From: Sphingorhabdus lacus
GTDB lineage: Bacteria > Pseudomonadota > Alphaproteobacteria > Sphingomonadales > Sphingomonadaceae
Assembly (NCBI RefSeq): GCF_009768975.1
Contig: NZ_CP035733.1
Location: 1,798,001 to 1,862,000, forward strand
Direction of reading: 5' to 3'
Length of the DNA stretch: 64,000 nt
Shown here one piece after another: positions 54,176-62,865 of the stretch. A model generated the notes under the pieces. The model was not told the DNA's origin, did no database searches, and saw nothing but the letters and a program-made list of their open reading frames with translations. Made by a program: the position numbers and the translations under genes. Positions within the stretch are counted from its first letter, which is position 1. The number at the start of each line of letters is the position of its first letter.

Positions 54176-56843
54176 AAGAGACAGTTTCACTGATTTCTGC
54201 TCTCCACTTAGCCCCCAACGAAACAACCTCGATTACTTCCCCTAGGCGTCGCTGCCCTTGCTCAATCAGCGCCAAAGCAATTCCACGACCGAGTGTGGAA
54301 CTGTAAGCACTACTAGTAACGAAGCCTTCGCTACGACCATTCGTCGCCCGCACATGACCACCGACTGGTAAGGTCGTGCCGCAAAGTGAAGTCAGACCAA
54401 CCAGCTGCTTTCGATTGGGAGAAGTTGACGATCGGCGCATCAGAGCGCGCCGCCCTAGAAAGTCGCTTGTTTTCTTCGCAATAGCGCCGCCGAAACCGAT
54501 GTCCGCCGGCTGCGTCTCGCTGTCGGTATCTGTACCTACATGAATATAACCCTTCTCTATGCGCAATATCTCCAGCGCTTCTATGCCATATGGTGCAATA
54601 TCAAAGCGCTTTCCAGCTTGTAGTAAAACCTCCCCCATCCGATCCGCCTGCCCCGCGGGTAGCTGGATCTCATAGCTCAGCTCGCCGGAAAAACTTACAC
54701 GTTGAATGCGTACCGCAGTGTCACACAGCATGCCCTCGCGAATGGACAAGTGAGGAAATCCTTCACGTGAAAGATCAAAATCGGGTTGCAACTCTTCTAG
54801 AACATCTCGCGCTTTCGGTCCCGCGACAGTCCAGACTGCAAATTGCTCGGTCACGTCCTGAACGACTACATCCATAGGCCATTCGCACTGGAGCAAGTCC
54901 TCCAGCAATTGCATCATTTTCTGGGCGAACGCACTGGATGGGCTGAGCAAAAAATTCCCATTTCCAAGTCGGGCATAAACACCATCGTCGACGATCGTAC
55001 CGTTTTCGTTGAGAACCAAACCGTAGCGAATGCGTCCCGGTTTCAGTGTTGAAGGCGTTCCAACATAAACGCGATCCAAAAAGGCGCCTGCATCTGGACC
55101 AGCCACGAGAATTTTACCTAATGGAGAACCGTCCAACAATCCGACGTTTTTACGCACTGACATTGCTTCGCGTTGAGCGGCAGAATGTAAATCCTCGTTC
55201 TCTCTAAGATAGGCGGCGGGACGTTCCCAGCCGAAGTCTTCAAAAAGTGCTCCTTGGCGCTTATGCCATTCGTGCGCGGGTAGAAATCGGCGAGGACGAT
55301 ACATTTCGCCGCGCATATCTGCACCAAGCAAGCCGAAGGCCGTCGGTACGAAAGGAGGACGAACCTTGCTCGCATTGAGCGAGCCCTGTTCGGCGCCAAT
55401 AGTATCGGCAAGAATCATAGCACCTGAAACGGAGCCCAGCTTGCCCTGATCAACACCCATCCCTAGCACCGTGTAGCGCTTGAGATGTTCAACACTGCGG
55501 TAATTTTCGTGAACGGCAAGCTTGATGTCACCAACGGTCACGTCAGTTTGGAAGTCGACAAACTTGGACTTATCATCTCCTCCCGGGACATACCAAATTG
55601 GATCGGCCGCAACGGGCTCAGGACCAGCCCATTCAACGTGAGGAAGTACCCCGACAGGCTGGAAACTTTGGCTGCGTTCATCAAAAATCGTTTGCCCACC
55701 AGCCATGGTCCAGAGTTGAGAGACAGGATTCCAGCCGCCCGAAACTCCGACAAAGTCGCATGCAATTCTATTCAGTCCATCGGGATGGCAAACCGTAACG
55801 CCTTGCACTCGTCCTCGCCCATGTGCTGTCTGCACATGCGACCCAACAAACAGACTAATCCCACACGCTGCAGCTTTACGAACAAGATCAGGGGACACAG
55901 ATGTTCTTGGATCGACAATGGCTTGCACTTTTACGCCACTTATGGCGACTTCGATCGCGGTTCGCCAACCCAGATCATTGTTGACGAAAAAAATCCCTGA
56001 ATTCCCCGGCGATGCCGCATAGTCCAGAAGATAGGTTTTGATTGCACCAGCGAGCATCACTCCCGGCAAGTCATTGTTTGCAAAAGCAATACTACGCTCT
56101 TGTTTGCCTGTTGCCAGAACAATCCGTTCGGCGCGAATGCGCAGCAGTATTCGATCATCTTGGGCTGCAAGGACCAAGCCATGATCCCAAATACCCAATG
56201 CCGTGGTCTTTTCATAAACGGACACATCCGGCAGCTTGGGCGTTCCGCTATGCAAATCTACGAGAATGACTGACTTCCCGTTCTTGGAAGCGTTTTTCGC
56301 TGCAGCAAGCCCTTTGAAACCGGCACCGATTACCAGTAAATCGCAATTCACATACCGCGCGGCATAATCGCGCGCGTCAGGGATCGCCGGCACCTTGCCC
56401 AGTCCTGCTGCATGCCTGATCAGCCACTCGAACCAATGCCAATTTGGCCAAATGAACGTTTTGTAGTAGAAACCAGCCGAGAACAGACCTCGAAGTCTGT
56501 TGTTCAAACTAGCGATATCCCATTTTAAAGAGGGCCAAGCGTTGACACTGTCAACAACGAGCCCTTCCTCAAGATCGATCATTGTTGCTTGCACATTGGG
56601 AATCGACGAATTGCCTCGTACAAGCTGCACCAGTGCGTTCGTTTCTTCGCAACCCGCTCCGATTATCCCTCGGGGACGATGCAGTTTGAAACTTCTTCCG
56701 ACGAGTTGAACTCCATTGGCTAGCAGTGCTGAGGCCAATGTATCTCCGGAAAAGCCTTGGTACTTCCTGCCGTTGAACAAAAAACCTATAGGTTTTCGTC
56801 GATCAATTCGGTCGCCATTTTGAGGAAGTCTATATCCGGTCAC
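54144..56843 (-). CDS. soxA: sarcosine oxidase alpha subunit-like
   Basis: An 899-residue subunit, slightly shorter than the usual 960-1000. It opens with a 2Fe-2S-ferredoxin-like segment (FNGRKYQGFSGDTLASALLANG, with SFKLHRPRGIIGAGCEETNA), then an NAD-binding two-dinucleotide-fold region with GAGFKG (173-178), and from about 530 a GcvT/aminomethyltransferase domain that receives the methylene group on THF (FDIAPYGIEALEILRIEKG). GTG 56843 has GGGAG upstream and overlaps the soxD stop in GTGA. The dinucleotide motif GAGFKG differs from the common GxGPAG. It acts with SoxB, D and G in the cytoplasm to oxidise sarcosine or a related N-methyl amine to amine, H2O2 and 5,10-methylene-THF. Confidence 0.88.
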   Translation of the reverse strand: MTGYRLPQNGDRIDRRKPIGFLFNGRKYQGFSGDTLASALLANGVQLVGRSFKLHRPRGIIGAGCEETNALVQLVRGNSSIPNVQATMIDLEEGLVVDSVNAWPSLKWDIASLNNRLRGLFSAGFYYKTFIWPNWHWFEWLIRHAAGLGKVPAIPDARDYAARYVNCDLLVIGAGFKGLAAAKNASKNGKSVILVDLHSGTPKLPDVSVYEKTTALGIWDHGLVLAAQDDRILLRIRAERIVLATGKQERSIAFANNDLPGVMLAGAIKTYLLDYAASPGNSGIFFVNNDLGWRTAIEVAISGVKVQAIVDPRTSVSPDLVRKAAACGISLFVGSHVQTAHGRGRVQGVTVCHPDGLNRIACDFVGVSGGWNPVSQLWTMAGGQTIFDERSQSFQPVGVLPHVEWAGPEPVAADPIWYVPGGDDKSKFVDFQTDVTVGDIKLAVHENYRSVEHLKRYTVLGMGVDQGKLGSVSGAMILADTIGAEQGSLNASKVRPPFVPTAFGLLGADMRGEMYRPRRFLPAHEWHKRQGALFEDFGWERPAAYLRENEDLHSAAQREAMSVRKNVGLLDGSPLGKILVAGPDAGAFLDRVYVGTPSTLKPGRIRYGLVLNENGTIVDDGVYARLGNGNFLLSPSSAFAQKMMQLLEDLLQCEWPMDVVVQDVTEQFAVWTVAGPKARDVLEELQPDFDLSREGFPHLSIREGMLCDTAVRIQRVSFSGELSYEIQLPAGQADRMGEVLLQAGKRFDIAPYGIEALEILRIEKGYIHVGTDTDSETQPADIGFGGAIAKKTSDFLGRRALMRRSSTSPNRKQLVGLTSLCGTTLPVGGHVRATNGRSEGFVTSSAYSSTLGRGIALALIEQGQRRLGEVIEVVSLGAKWRAEISETVSYDREGTCIDI

Positions 56844-57103
56844 GGTCGAACTTCTCCCATCGCATACACCTCCAACACCTCGTGTGAAACTGTATGTCGA
56901 ATAATGTTGAACCAAAGCCCGCACCCGTGTGCGTGGACCCAGCGCTCTGCATGCTCACCTTTGGTGTTTGCGCGCATGAAAAGGTAATGCTCCCACGCTT
57001 GATCCTCACAGGTCAAATCAGGTCTTTCGACATGAGCCTCACCACCATAAACAAATTCATGTTCGTTTCTCAGGCCACAATTTGGACAAGCAATTTGCAT
57101 CAT
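56840..57103 (-). CDS. soxD: sarcosine oxidase delta subunit-like
   Basis: An 87-residue zinc-binding subunit: CPNCG at 6-10, the body WEHYLFMRANTKGEHAERWVHAHGCGLWF and a closing VSHEVLEVY are those of SoxD, with Cys6, Cys9 and the His/Cys of HAHGC as zinc ligands. ATG 57103 lies one base after the soxB stop (TGAAATG), and its own stop overlaps the soxA start, so it is translated as part of the chain. It clamps the alpha and beta subunits in the heterotetramer. Its clear conservation is the best single proof that this operon encodes a tetrameric sarcosine-oxidase-type enzyme. Confidence 0.93.
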   Translation of the reverse strand: MMQIACPNCGLRNEHEFVYGGEAHVERPDLTCEDQAWEHYLFMRANTKGEHAERWVHAHGCGLWFNIIRHTVSHEVLEVYAMGEVRP

Positions 57104-57104
57104 T

Positions 57105-58358
57105 TCAATGTTCAATCCCAGCTGCCGCCGCCTCATCGATGAGTGCTCCGTCTCTAAACCGTTGCAACACGAACGCTTTGGCGAGCGGGTGTGGCTCGTC
57201 TTTTGCTATCAGATGAGCAAACGCCTCGCCTCCGGCGGGAATCGCCTTGAACCCTCCACCGCCCCACCCTACGTTCAGGTATATCCCCTGTACCGGACTG
57301 CGATCGATGATCGGCGAGCTGTCGGCGGTGTAATCCACAATTCCGGACCATTGGCGTAGAAGGCGCAGACTGCTGAAAGTAGGGACGAGCTGAATGATGC
57401 CGGCGAGCACCTTTTCCATAATGGCAGCACTACCCCGCTGGGCAAAAGACGGGAACGGATCGATCCCACCCCCGCATACGATTCCACCCTTGTCCGATTG
57501 ACTGCAATAGCTCCCGATCACAGCGGAGCCGATCACGGTATTTAGGACCGGCTTGACTGGTTCGGAGACGAAGGCCTGGAGCCCATAACTTGTGACCGGC
57601 AATCTGAAGCCGGCCATCTGTGCTACCACCGATGAATGACCTGCCGTAGCAATCCCCACCTTTCGCGCGCCTATGAAACCCCTGCACGTTTCCACACCCA
57701 ACAGGCTACCGTTTGGGTCTCTGCGGAACCCGGTGACTTCAGTGTTTTGCAGGATGTCGACACCCAAGGCATCGGCGGCCCTTGCGTAGCCCCAAGCCAC
57801 TGCATCATGACGGACGGTGCCTCCGCGTTTTTGGCGCATGGCCCCATAGATTGGAAACCTGGCATTGGGATCAGCATTCAGGATAGGGCAGAATTTGAAC
57901 ACCTCGTCTCGGCCCAAAAGTTCTGCATCGATCCCGTTCAGGCGCATTGCGTTCACAATTCGGCGTTGGAAATCGACCTCATGGCGACTGTGCGCGAGAT
58001 TGAGAATCCCCCGGGCAGAATACATGATGTTGAAATTTAGTTCTTTCGAAAGGCCGGCATAGAGGTGGAGGGAATGGTCGTAGAAATCAGCGCTTTCCTT
58101 GTAGAAATAATCCGATCGCACAATAGTAGTATTGCGACCGGTATTGCCTCCTCCGAGCCACCCTTTATCGAGCACCGCAATTCTTCCAAGCTTGTAGTAT
58201 TTAGCTAGATGATAAGCTGTTGCGAGGCCATGGCCGCCAGCCCCAATGATAATCACATCATAATTGTTGGCCGGTTCAGGCGAGCGCCATACCGGATCCC
58301 AATCCGTATTTCCATTGAGCCAATTCCTTAGTAGCGCGAACGCCGAGTATCGGCTCAT
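57105..58358 (-). CDS. soxB: sarcosine oxidase beta subunit
   Basis: A 417-residue flavoprotein subunit with the family's usual length and start (RYSAFALLRNWLNG). The FAD motif GAGGHGLA is at 39-46, GGGNTGRNTTIVRSDY follows at 69-84, and H184 in RHDAVAWGYARAAD is the likely covalent FMN site. The C-terminal region has VGWGGGGFKAIPAGG. It carries the amine-oxidation site, removing hydrogen from the N-methyl group of sarcosine-like substrates. ATG 58358 overlaps the stop of the phytoene-desaturase-like gene (ATGA), so five genes are strung together by overlaps: flavoprotein, soxB, soxD, soxA, soxG. Sarcosine itself is the default substrate, but a different N-methyl amino acid is possible. Confidence 0.92.
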   Translation of the reverse strand: MSRYSAFALLRNWLNGNTDWDPVWRSPEPANNYDVIIIGAGGHGLATAYHLAKYYKLGRIAVLDKGWLGGGNTGRNTTIVRSDYFYKESADFYDHSLHLYAGLSKELNFNIMYSARGILNLAHSRHEVDFQRRIVNAMRLNGIDAELLGRDEVFKFCPILNADPNARFPIYGAMRQKRGGTVRHDAVAWGYARAADALGVDILQNTEVTGFRRDPNGSLLGVETCRGFIGARKVGIATAGHSSVVAQMAGFRLPVTSYGLQAFVSEPVKPVLNTVIGSAVIGSYCSQSDKGGIVCGGGIDPFPSFAQRGSAAIMEKVLAGIIQLVPTFSSLRLLRQWSGIVDYTADSSPIIDRSPVQGIYLNVGWGGGGFKAIPAGGEAFAHLIAKDEPHPLAKAFVLQRFRDGALIDEAAAAGIEH

Positions 58359-59944
58359 CGGCGTAAATCCTTTAGGATGACTTGCGCTGCATTCCGTCCG
58401 GGGGCACCTGTTACACCCCCACCAGGGTGTGTCCCAGCACCACAAAGATACAAGCCAGCCAAAGGCGTGCGATAGCCCGACCAATCCGGATGAGGACGCA
58501 TGAAGAACAGCTGGCCGAGATTGAGATCACCATGGAAAATATTGCCCTCGGTTAGCCCGTAGGTGCGTTCCAGATCTAGCGGCGTGATGACCGTGCGTGC
58601 GATAACGCTGGCCGGCACATTAGGCGCAACCTGACCGATCTGTTTCACAACCTGATCACCCAGCGCTTCGCGCCGTGTATCCCAATCACCCTCACGCAAA
58701 CTATATGGCACATACTGGACGAAGCAGGTCAGCATAGTTCGGTCTGCTGGACACAGTGTCGGATCCACCATGCTGGGAACGACGCAGTCGATCCAGAGTT
58801 CATCTGCGACCTCACCGAATTTCGAAGCGTCATAGCAGCGTTGCATAGCGGCCATGCCACCCATGACGGAGAACACCGCGCGCTCCTGCGGCGTGGCGTC
58901 AGGCGACATACCGGTAACCGCGGGCGGCTCGCAAAGTACCATGTTCACCTTAGCTGACGGACCGGCCATCTTGATGGCGGCAATGTCCGAACGGAATTCC
59001 GGATCGAGACAGTCAGAACTGACTAGACCGAGAAACGTTCGCTTCGGATCCGCATTCGACACTACCGTCTTTGATTGGAAGGTACGGCCATCGACCAGCT
59101 CGACACCGCAGGCGCGCCCGTCCCGGATAAGGATCTGCGCCACCTCGGCATTCGTTATGATTTCAGCTCCAAAACCCTGAGCAGCGTTAGCTAGCGCGTC
59201 GCTGACCGAACCCATTCCACCAATCACATGTCCGCTAAAGCCCTGTATGCTTTGATCACCTCCGCCCAGCAGATGGAAAAGTAAACCGAGGGTGGAACCA
59301 GGGTCGTACGGACCACCATGCTTTCCGTAGACATTGTTCGCCAGAAAGAGTCGATGCGTTTCCTCGCTTTCGAAATGACGTTCGAGAAACTCGGCAAGGG
59401 AACCGGTTAGAAACTTGGTCATCGACGCAACTTCATCGCGCGAAATGCCCCAGAACTGTCGGACTATCGACGCCAATTCTCCTACCCGATCCACCAAACT
59501 TCCGCTGAGCGTTGGCGGAGGCTTCAGGAAGAAGGGTTGAAGATAACGGGCTAGCGCCTTGAGCCGATGCTCAACGACTACAAAATTCTCCGCATCTTTT
59601 TGACTGTAGGGCCTTAGACTTGCTGCTGTCCGGAGCGGATCGGACCAAAGCGTCACCAGCCCCTCATTGGAAGTTGGCACGTTGAGCGCTGGATCACATG
59701 GAACCATTTTAAGCCCATGATCGGCTAAGCCCAACTCCTTGACTACAGCAGGTGTAAGCATGCTGGCGATGTAGGAACAAAACGATACGCGGCATTCAGG
59801 CATCACCTCTTCGGTCACCGCAGCACCTCCGACAATAGCGCGCCGTTCGAGAACGAGAACGTCGGCCCCACCACTTGCAAGATAGGCAGCTGCCGTCAGC
59901 CCGTTGTGACCGCCCCCAACAACAATTGCATCGTAAGTTTTCAT
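58355..59944 (-). CDS. phytoene-desaturase-like FAD-dependent oxidoreductase
   Basis: A 529-residue flavoprotein. The N-terminal dinucleotide motif is VVGGGHNGLTAAAYLASGG with VLERRAIVGGAAVTEE, and the C-terminal FAD-binding motif is LYLCGAGTHPGGGVTGAPGRNAA. This is the CrtI-like branch (pyridine nucleotide-disulphide oxidoreductase domain 2/NAD(P)/FAD type) that includes carotenoid and saturated amine or ketone oxidoreductases. It is not in a carotenoid cluster. ATG 59944 follows AACAGG, and the T4 palindrome is 45 bp upstream. Coupled by ATGA overlap to soxB, it probably oxidises the same substrate series, for example an N-methyl or side-chain C-N or C-C bond before or after SoxBDAG. Confidence 0.82.
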   Translation of the reverse strand: MKTYDAIVVGGGHNGLTAAAYLASGGADVLVLERRAIVGGAAVTEEVMPECRVSFCSYIASMLTPAVVKELGLADHGLKMVPCDPALNVPTSNEGLVTLWSDPLRTAASLRPYSQKDAENFVVVEHRLKALARYLQPFFLKPPPTLSGSLVDRVGELASIVRQFWGISRDEVASMTKFLTGSLAEFLERHFESEETHRLFLANNVYGKHGGPYDPGSTLGLLFHLLGGGDQSIQGFSGHVIGGMGSVSDALANAAQGFGAEIITNAEVAQILIRDGRACGVELVDGRTFQSKTVVSNADPKRTFLGLVSSDCLDPEFRSDIAAIKMAGPSAKVNMVLCEPPAVTGMSPDATPQERAVFSVMGGMAAMQRCYDASKFGEVADELWIDCVVPSMVDPTLCPADRTMLTCFVQYVPYSLREGDWDTRREALGDQVVKQIGQVAPNVPASVIARTVITPLDLERTYGLTEGNIFHGDLNLGQLFFMRPHPDWSGYRTPLAGLYLCGAGTHPGGGVTGAPGRNAAQVILKDLRR

Positions 59945-59988
59945 AACCTGTTGCAACAACTCTCTAGACTCTGAACCGAAGCTTGTTA

Positions 59989-60006
59989 CCATACACTAGT
60001 GTTTGG
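59989..60006. promoter_or_regulatory. TetR-type operator candidate T4
   Basis: CCATACACTAGTGTTTGG, perfect core ACACTAGTGT. It lies 45 bp from the flavoprotein ATG (minus strand) and 19 bp before the MFS start (plus strand), so binding should affect both divergent genes. Confidence 0.65.
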
Positions 60007-60024
60007 ATTTTGGGAGGGCAAGGC

Positions 60025-61176
60025 TTGTTTAGGCGCTACACCACAATTTCGGGGATGCTCGCAGGATCCCTGATCGCCGAGATTGGCGGCTATACGATGC
60101 CTTTTGTGGTTGGCGGGATAGTCAAGGCATATGCTATACCTGAAGGCTGGATCGGTTTCATTATTGCCGGACAGATTGCCTGTGCATCGCTGGTATCGAT
60201 AGGATTGGCACCGTATTTGTTGCGCCTTGACCGCCGAAAGCTTGCTTTCGCAGGCGCCTTGTTAGTGTTGTTGGGCTATGCAGGCTCGGCATTGAGCCAT
60301 AGCGCAGATTTCCTGGTTATGTCGCGTTTGATCGGCGGAATTGGTGAAGGTATTCTATATGCATCTATTGCTGCGGTGGCTGCGGAAACGGAGGATGCGG
60401 ACCGGACCTTTGCGCTGATATGGGTTGCTGTCGTTGCATTGGCAGTGATACTTTTCGTCACGCTTCCTCTCCTGCCCGATTGGGCTGGTCCACGCGGGAT
60501 ATTCGTTGCATTAGGCGTTGTTGTTCTTGCTCTAATTCCCATGCTTAAAAACATCCCGCCTCGGGCCGGAATTGTTGATGCGCCGACGAACCATAAGACT
60601 TCCTCTATAAGCACACACGCAGTTACGCTTGGCTTGGTTGCGGCCCTCCTCGCGATTTTGGCGAACGGCTATTACTACTTCATCGAAGGCATTGCCCAAT
60701 CAATAGGCGTGACCGAAGTTCAAGCGGGCTATGCGATGGCGATTTCGGCCGCCTGTGCGCTAGCCGGCCCTGCATTGGCGCACAGACTTGGCACTCGGTT
60801 CGGGCGGACACCCCCGCTCGCGCTAGGTTATCTGATCACCGGAGTTGGTGCCTATGCGGTCACCCACGCCGGCGACCAGACCATTCTTACAATTGCCATG
60901 TGTGTTTCCGGTACTGCTTATGTCTTCACATTACCTTATCTTCTGGGACTCGCCGCTGCATCGGGTGGCGCTCCTCTTGCAGCCGTAGCGCGCGGCGGCC
61001 AAGGCATAGGGAGTGCATCAGCACCGGCTATATCGGGGTTGATACTGCTAAATGGTGGTACGTACCAGCAGATCGGAGCCTTAGCACTGGGCTGCGCGAT
61101 TTTCGCTCTCCTGCCCCTGATATACTTCGGTCGCACTAGTGCGTTGAATTCCGATAGAGCTCGAGACGTCAAATGA
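60025..61176 (+). CDS. MFS transporter
   Basis: A 383-residue protein with about 12 hydrophobic segments and a short loop 2-3 (LLRLDRRKLAFAG) that replaces the usual GxxxDRxGRR signature. TTG 60025 is preceded by GGGAGGG at seven bases; an ATG at 60055 falls inside the first helix and has no binding site. The gene is divergent from the flavoprotein-sox operon across a 80-bp region containing T4. It may import the N-methylated substrate or export a product. The family cannot be subdivided from the sequence alone. Confidence 0.78.
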   Translation: MFRRYTTISGMLAGSLIAEIGGYTMPFVVGGIVKAYAIPEGWIGFIIAGQIACASLVSIGLAPYLLRLDRRKLAFAGALLVLLGYAGSALSHSADFLVMSRLIGGIGEGILYASIAAVAAETEDADRTFALIWVAVVALAVILFVTLPLLPDWAGPRGIFVALGVVVLALIPMLKNIPPRAGIVDAPTNHKTSSISTHAVTLGLVAALLAILANGYYYFIEGIAQSIGVTEVQAGYAMAISAACALAGPALAHRLGTRFGRTPPLALGYLITGVGAYAVTHAGDQTILTIAMCVSGTAYVFTLPYLLGLAAASGGAPLAAVARGGQGIGSASAPAISGLILLNGGTYQQIGALALGCAIFALLPLIYFGRTSALNSDRARDVK

Positions 61177-61422
61177 CGTGCAGATATGCCCGAAACGTCG
61201 CAAATGTCTCTTTGTGCGATACATTTCTGATCGCTTCAGGTCGAGATGACGTTTCCCGAATAGTCATGATTAGCTGCGAACGATTCCGAGCCGGTGCCTG
61301 AAAGGACTTTCAAAGTGTGCATTGTCGTAACCATTAGGGGTGTTCCAACCTTAAAACTGTCGTCGCATTTCAGTAAAATACGGTGTGAAAATCATCCTAT
61401 ACATTGTGAGGGGGGCTGAGGC
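61177..61422. other. 246-bp promoter region upstream of astD
   Basis: No gene is seen. Near the end, CTATACATTGTGAGG (about 61398-61412) faintly resembles half of the T family but overlaps the ribosome binding site and is not symmetrical. The region separates the MFS gene from the ast genes, so the latter probably have their own promoter. Confidence 0.4.
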
Positions 61423-62865
61423 ATGGCTGCCATGGCATCCTTTTGCCCGGCGTCCGGCGAACTCGTGTGGCAAGGCAAAACAGCTGGACCTGAAGACGTC
61501 AACGCGACTGTCACGTTGGCACGTAACGCCTTTGATGGCTGGGCCGGAACACCGTTGACCGAGCGCATAAACCACATACTAAAATACCGGCAGAGGCTGA
61601 CGGATCGCTCCGATCCACTCGCGACGGCCATAAGCAGGGAAACGGGCAAGCCGCTTTGGGAAGCCCGACAAGAAGTAACAGCCATGATCAACAAGGTAGA
61701 AATTTCGATTCAAGCCTTGCATGAACGCGCTGGCGAAATCGAAAGGGGTTGTGCATTTGGAAGGTCGATCCTGCGCCATCGACCCCACGGCGTTATAGCC
61801 GTTTTTGGACCCTATAATTTTCCTGGGCACCTCCCGAATGGGCATTTCGTTCCCGCGTTACTGGCCGGCAACACGATTGTCTTCAAACCCTCGGAAGAAA
61901 GTCCACTCGTCGGTGAAATGATCGGCGAGCTGATGGAGCAATCGGGTTTACCTCATGGAGTCTTCAACATAGTTCAAGGTGGACGCGACACTGGCATAGC
62001 ACTCGCGGACGCTTGGATCGATGGGCTTCTGTTCACTGGCTCGGCCAAGACCGGGGCACATTTTAGGCGTCAGTTCGTCGACCGCCCGGAAGTCATTCTG
62101 GCACTGGAGCTGGGTGGGAATAACCCATTGATCGCGTGGGATGGTGAGCCATCGGCAGTCGCTTCGATCGTTGTCGCTTCTGCATTCATCTCAACAGGAC
62201 AACGCTGTTCCTGTGCCCGGCGATTGATCATTCCAGACAGCAGTACTGGCGATGGGTTTCTTTCAGCAGTCGTCGACTATGCCCGGCGCCTATCGATCGG
62301 CAATTGGGATGACACCACAGAGCCGAGCATGGGACCGCTGGTCTCCGAGACTGCCGCCGACCGCGTTCGCACCGCCTACGATAACCTTGTGGCATCCGGC
62401 GCACGCGTCGTGTTGCCTTTGCTGACCCCTATCGGCCGCTCACGTGCCTTCCTGAAACCAGCAATAATCGATGTCACCGGAATCCACGTACCCGACGAGG
62501 AAATCTTCGGCCCAGTGTTGCAAGTGGTACGAGTTCCCGATTTCGATGCGGCAATCCGGATTGCCAACGACACAGCCTTCGGGCTTGCAGGTGGTCTGAT
62601 CTCTTCTAATCGATCGTTGTGGAACCGCTATTCCCGGCGCGCGCGGGTCGGCGTATGCAACTGGAACAGGCCCACCACGGGTGCCGCAGGGACCATGCCG
62701 TTCGGCGGCTTAGGCGCTTCTGGCAACCACCGGCCCAGCGCCTATTACGCGGCGGATTATTGCGCCTATCCGGTTGCCAGCTTCGAGGCAGAATCCGTGA
62801 TCGACCAGAGCGATGACATTCGCGGATTGCGAACCGCCTCAGAGGAGCCGTCCAGTGTTGCGTGA
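61423..62865 (+). CDS. astD: N-succinylglutamate 5-semialdehyde dehydrogenase
   Basis: A 480-residue aldehyde dehydrogenase that oxidises N2-succinylglutamate semialdehyde in the arginine succinyltransferase (AST) pathway. The AstD hallmark HRPHGVIAVFGPYNFPGHLPNGH covers 119-141, catalytic E229 is in LELGGNN and nucleophile C262 in STGQRC. GAGGGGGG lies 10 bases before ATG 61423. Its 3' end overlaps astB by 11 bp, giving the order astD-astB; astA and astE are not in the window. The pathway converts arginine to glutamate, succinate, CO2 and ammonia. Confidence 0.92.
   Translation: MAAMASFCPASGELVWQGKTAGPEDVNATVTLARNAFDGWAGTPLTERINHILKYRQRLTDRSDPLATAISRETGKPLWEARQEVTAMINKVEISIQALHERAGEIERGCAFGRSILRHRPHGVIAVFGPYNFPGHLPNGHFVPALLAGNTIVFKPSEESPLVGEMIGELMEQSGLPHGVFNIVQGGRDTGIALADAWIDGLLFTGSAKTGAHFRRQFVDRPEVILALELGGNNPLIAWDGEPSAVASIVVASAFISTGQRCSCARRLIIPDSSTGDGFLSAVVDYARRLSIGNWDDTTEPSMGPLVSETAADRVRTAYDNLVASGARVVLPLLTPIGRSRAFLKPAIIDVTGIHVPDEEIFGPVLQVVRVPDFDAAIRIANDTAFGLAGGLISSNRSLWNRYSRRARVGVCNWNRPTTGAAGTMPFGGLGASGNHRPSAYYAADYCAYPVASFEAESVIDQSDDIRGLRTASEEPSSVA

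Noticed and set aside
61396-61413. Possible fifth TetR-type operator CTATACATTGTGAGG before astD
   Set aside because: It lacks one base relative to the consensus, has no symmetrical second half and overlaps the ribosome binding site, unlike T1-T4 which lie 45-51 bp from the start.
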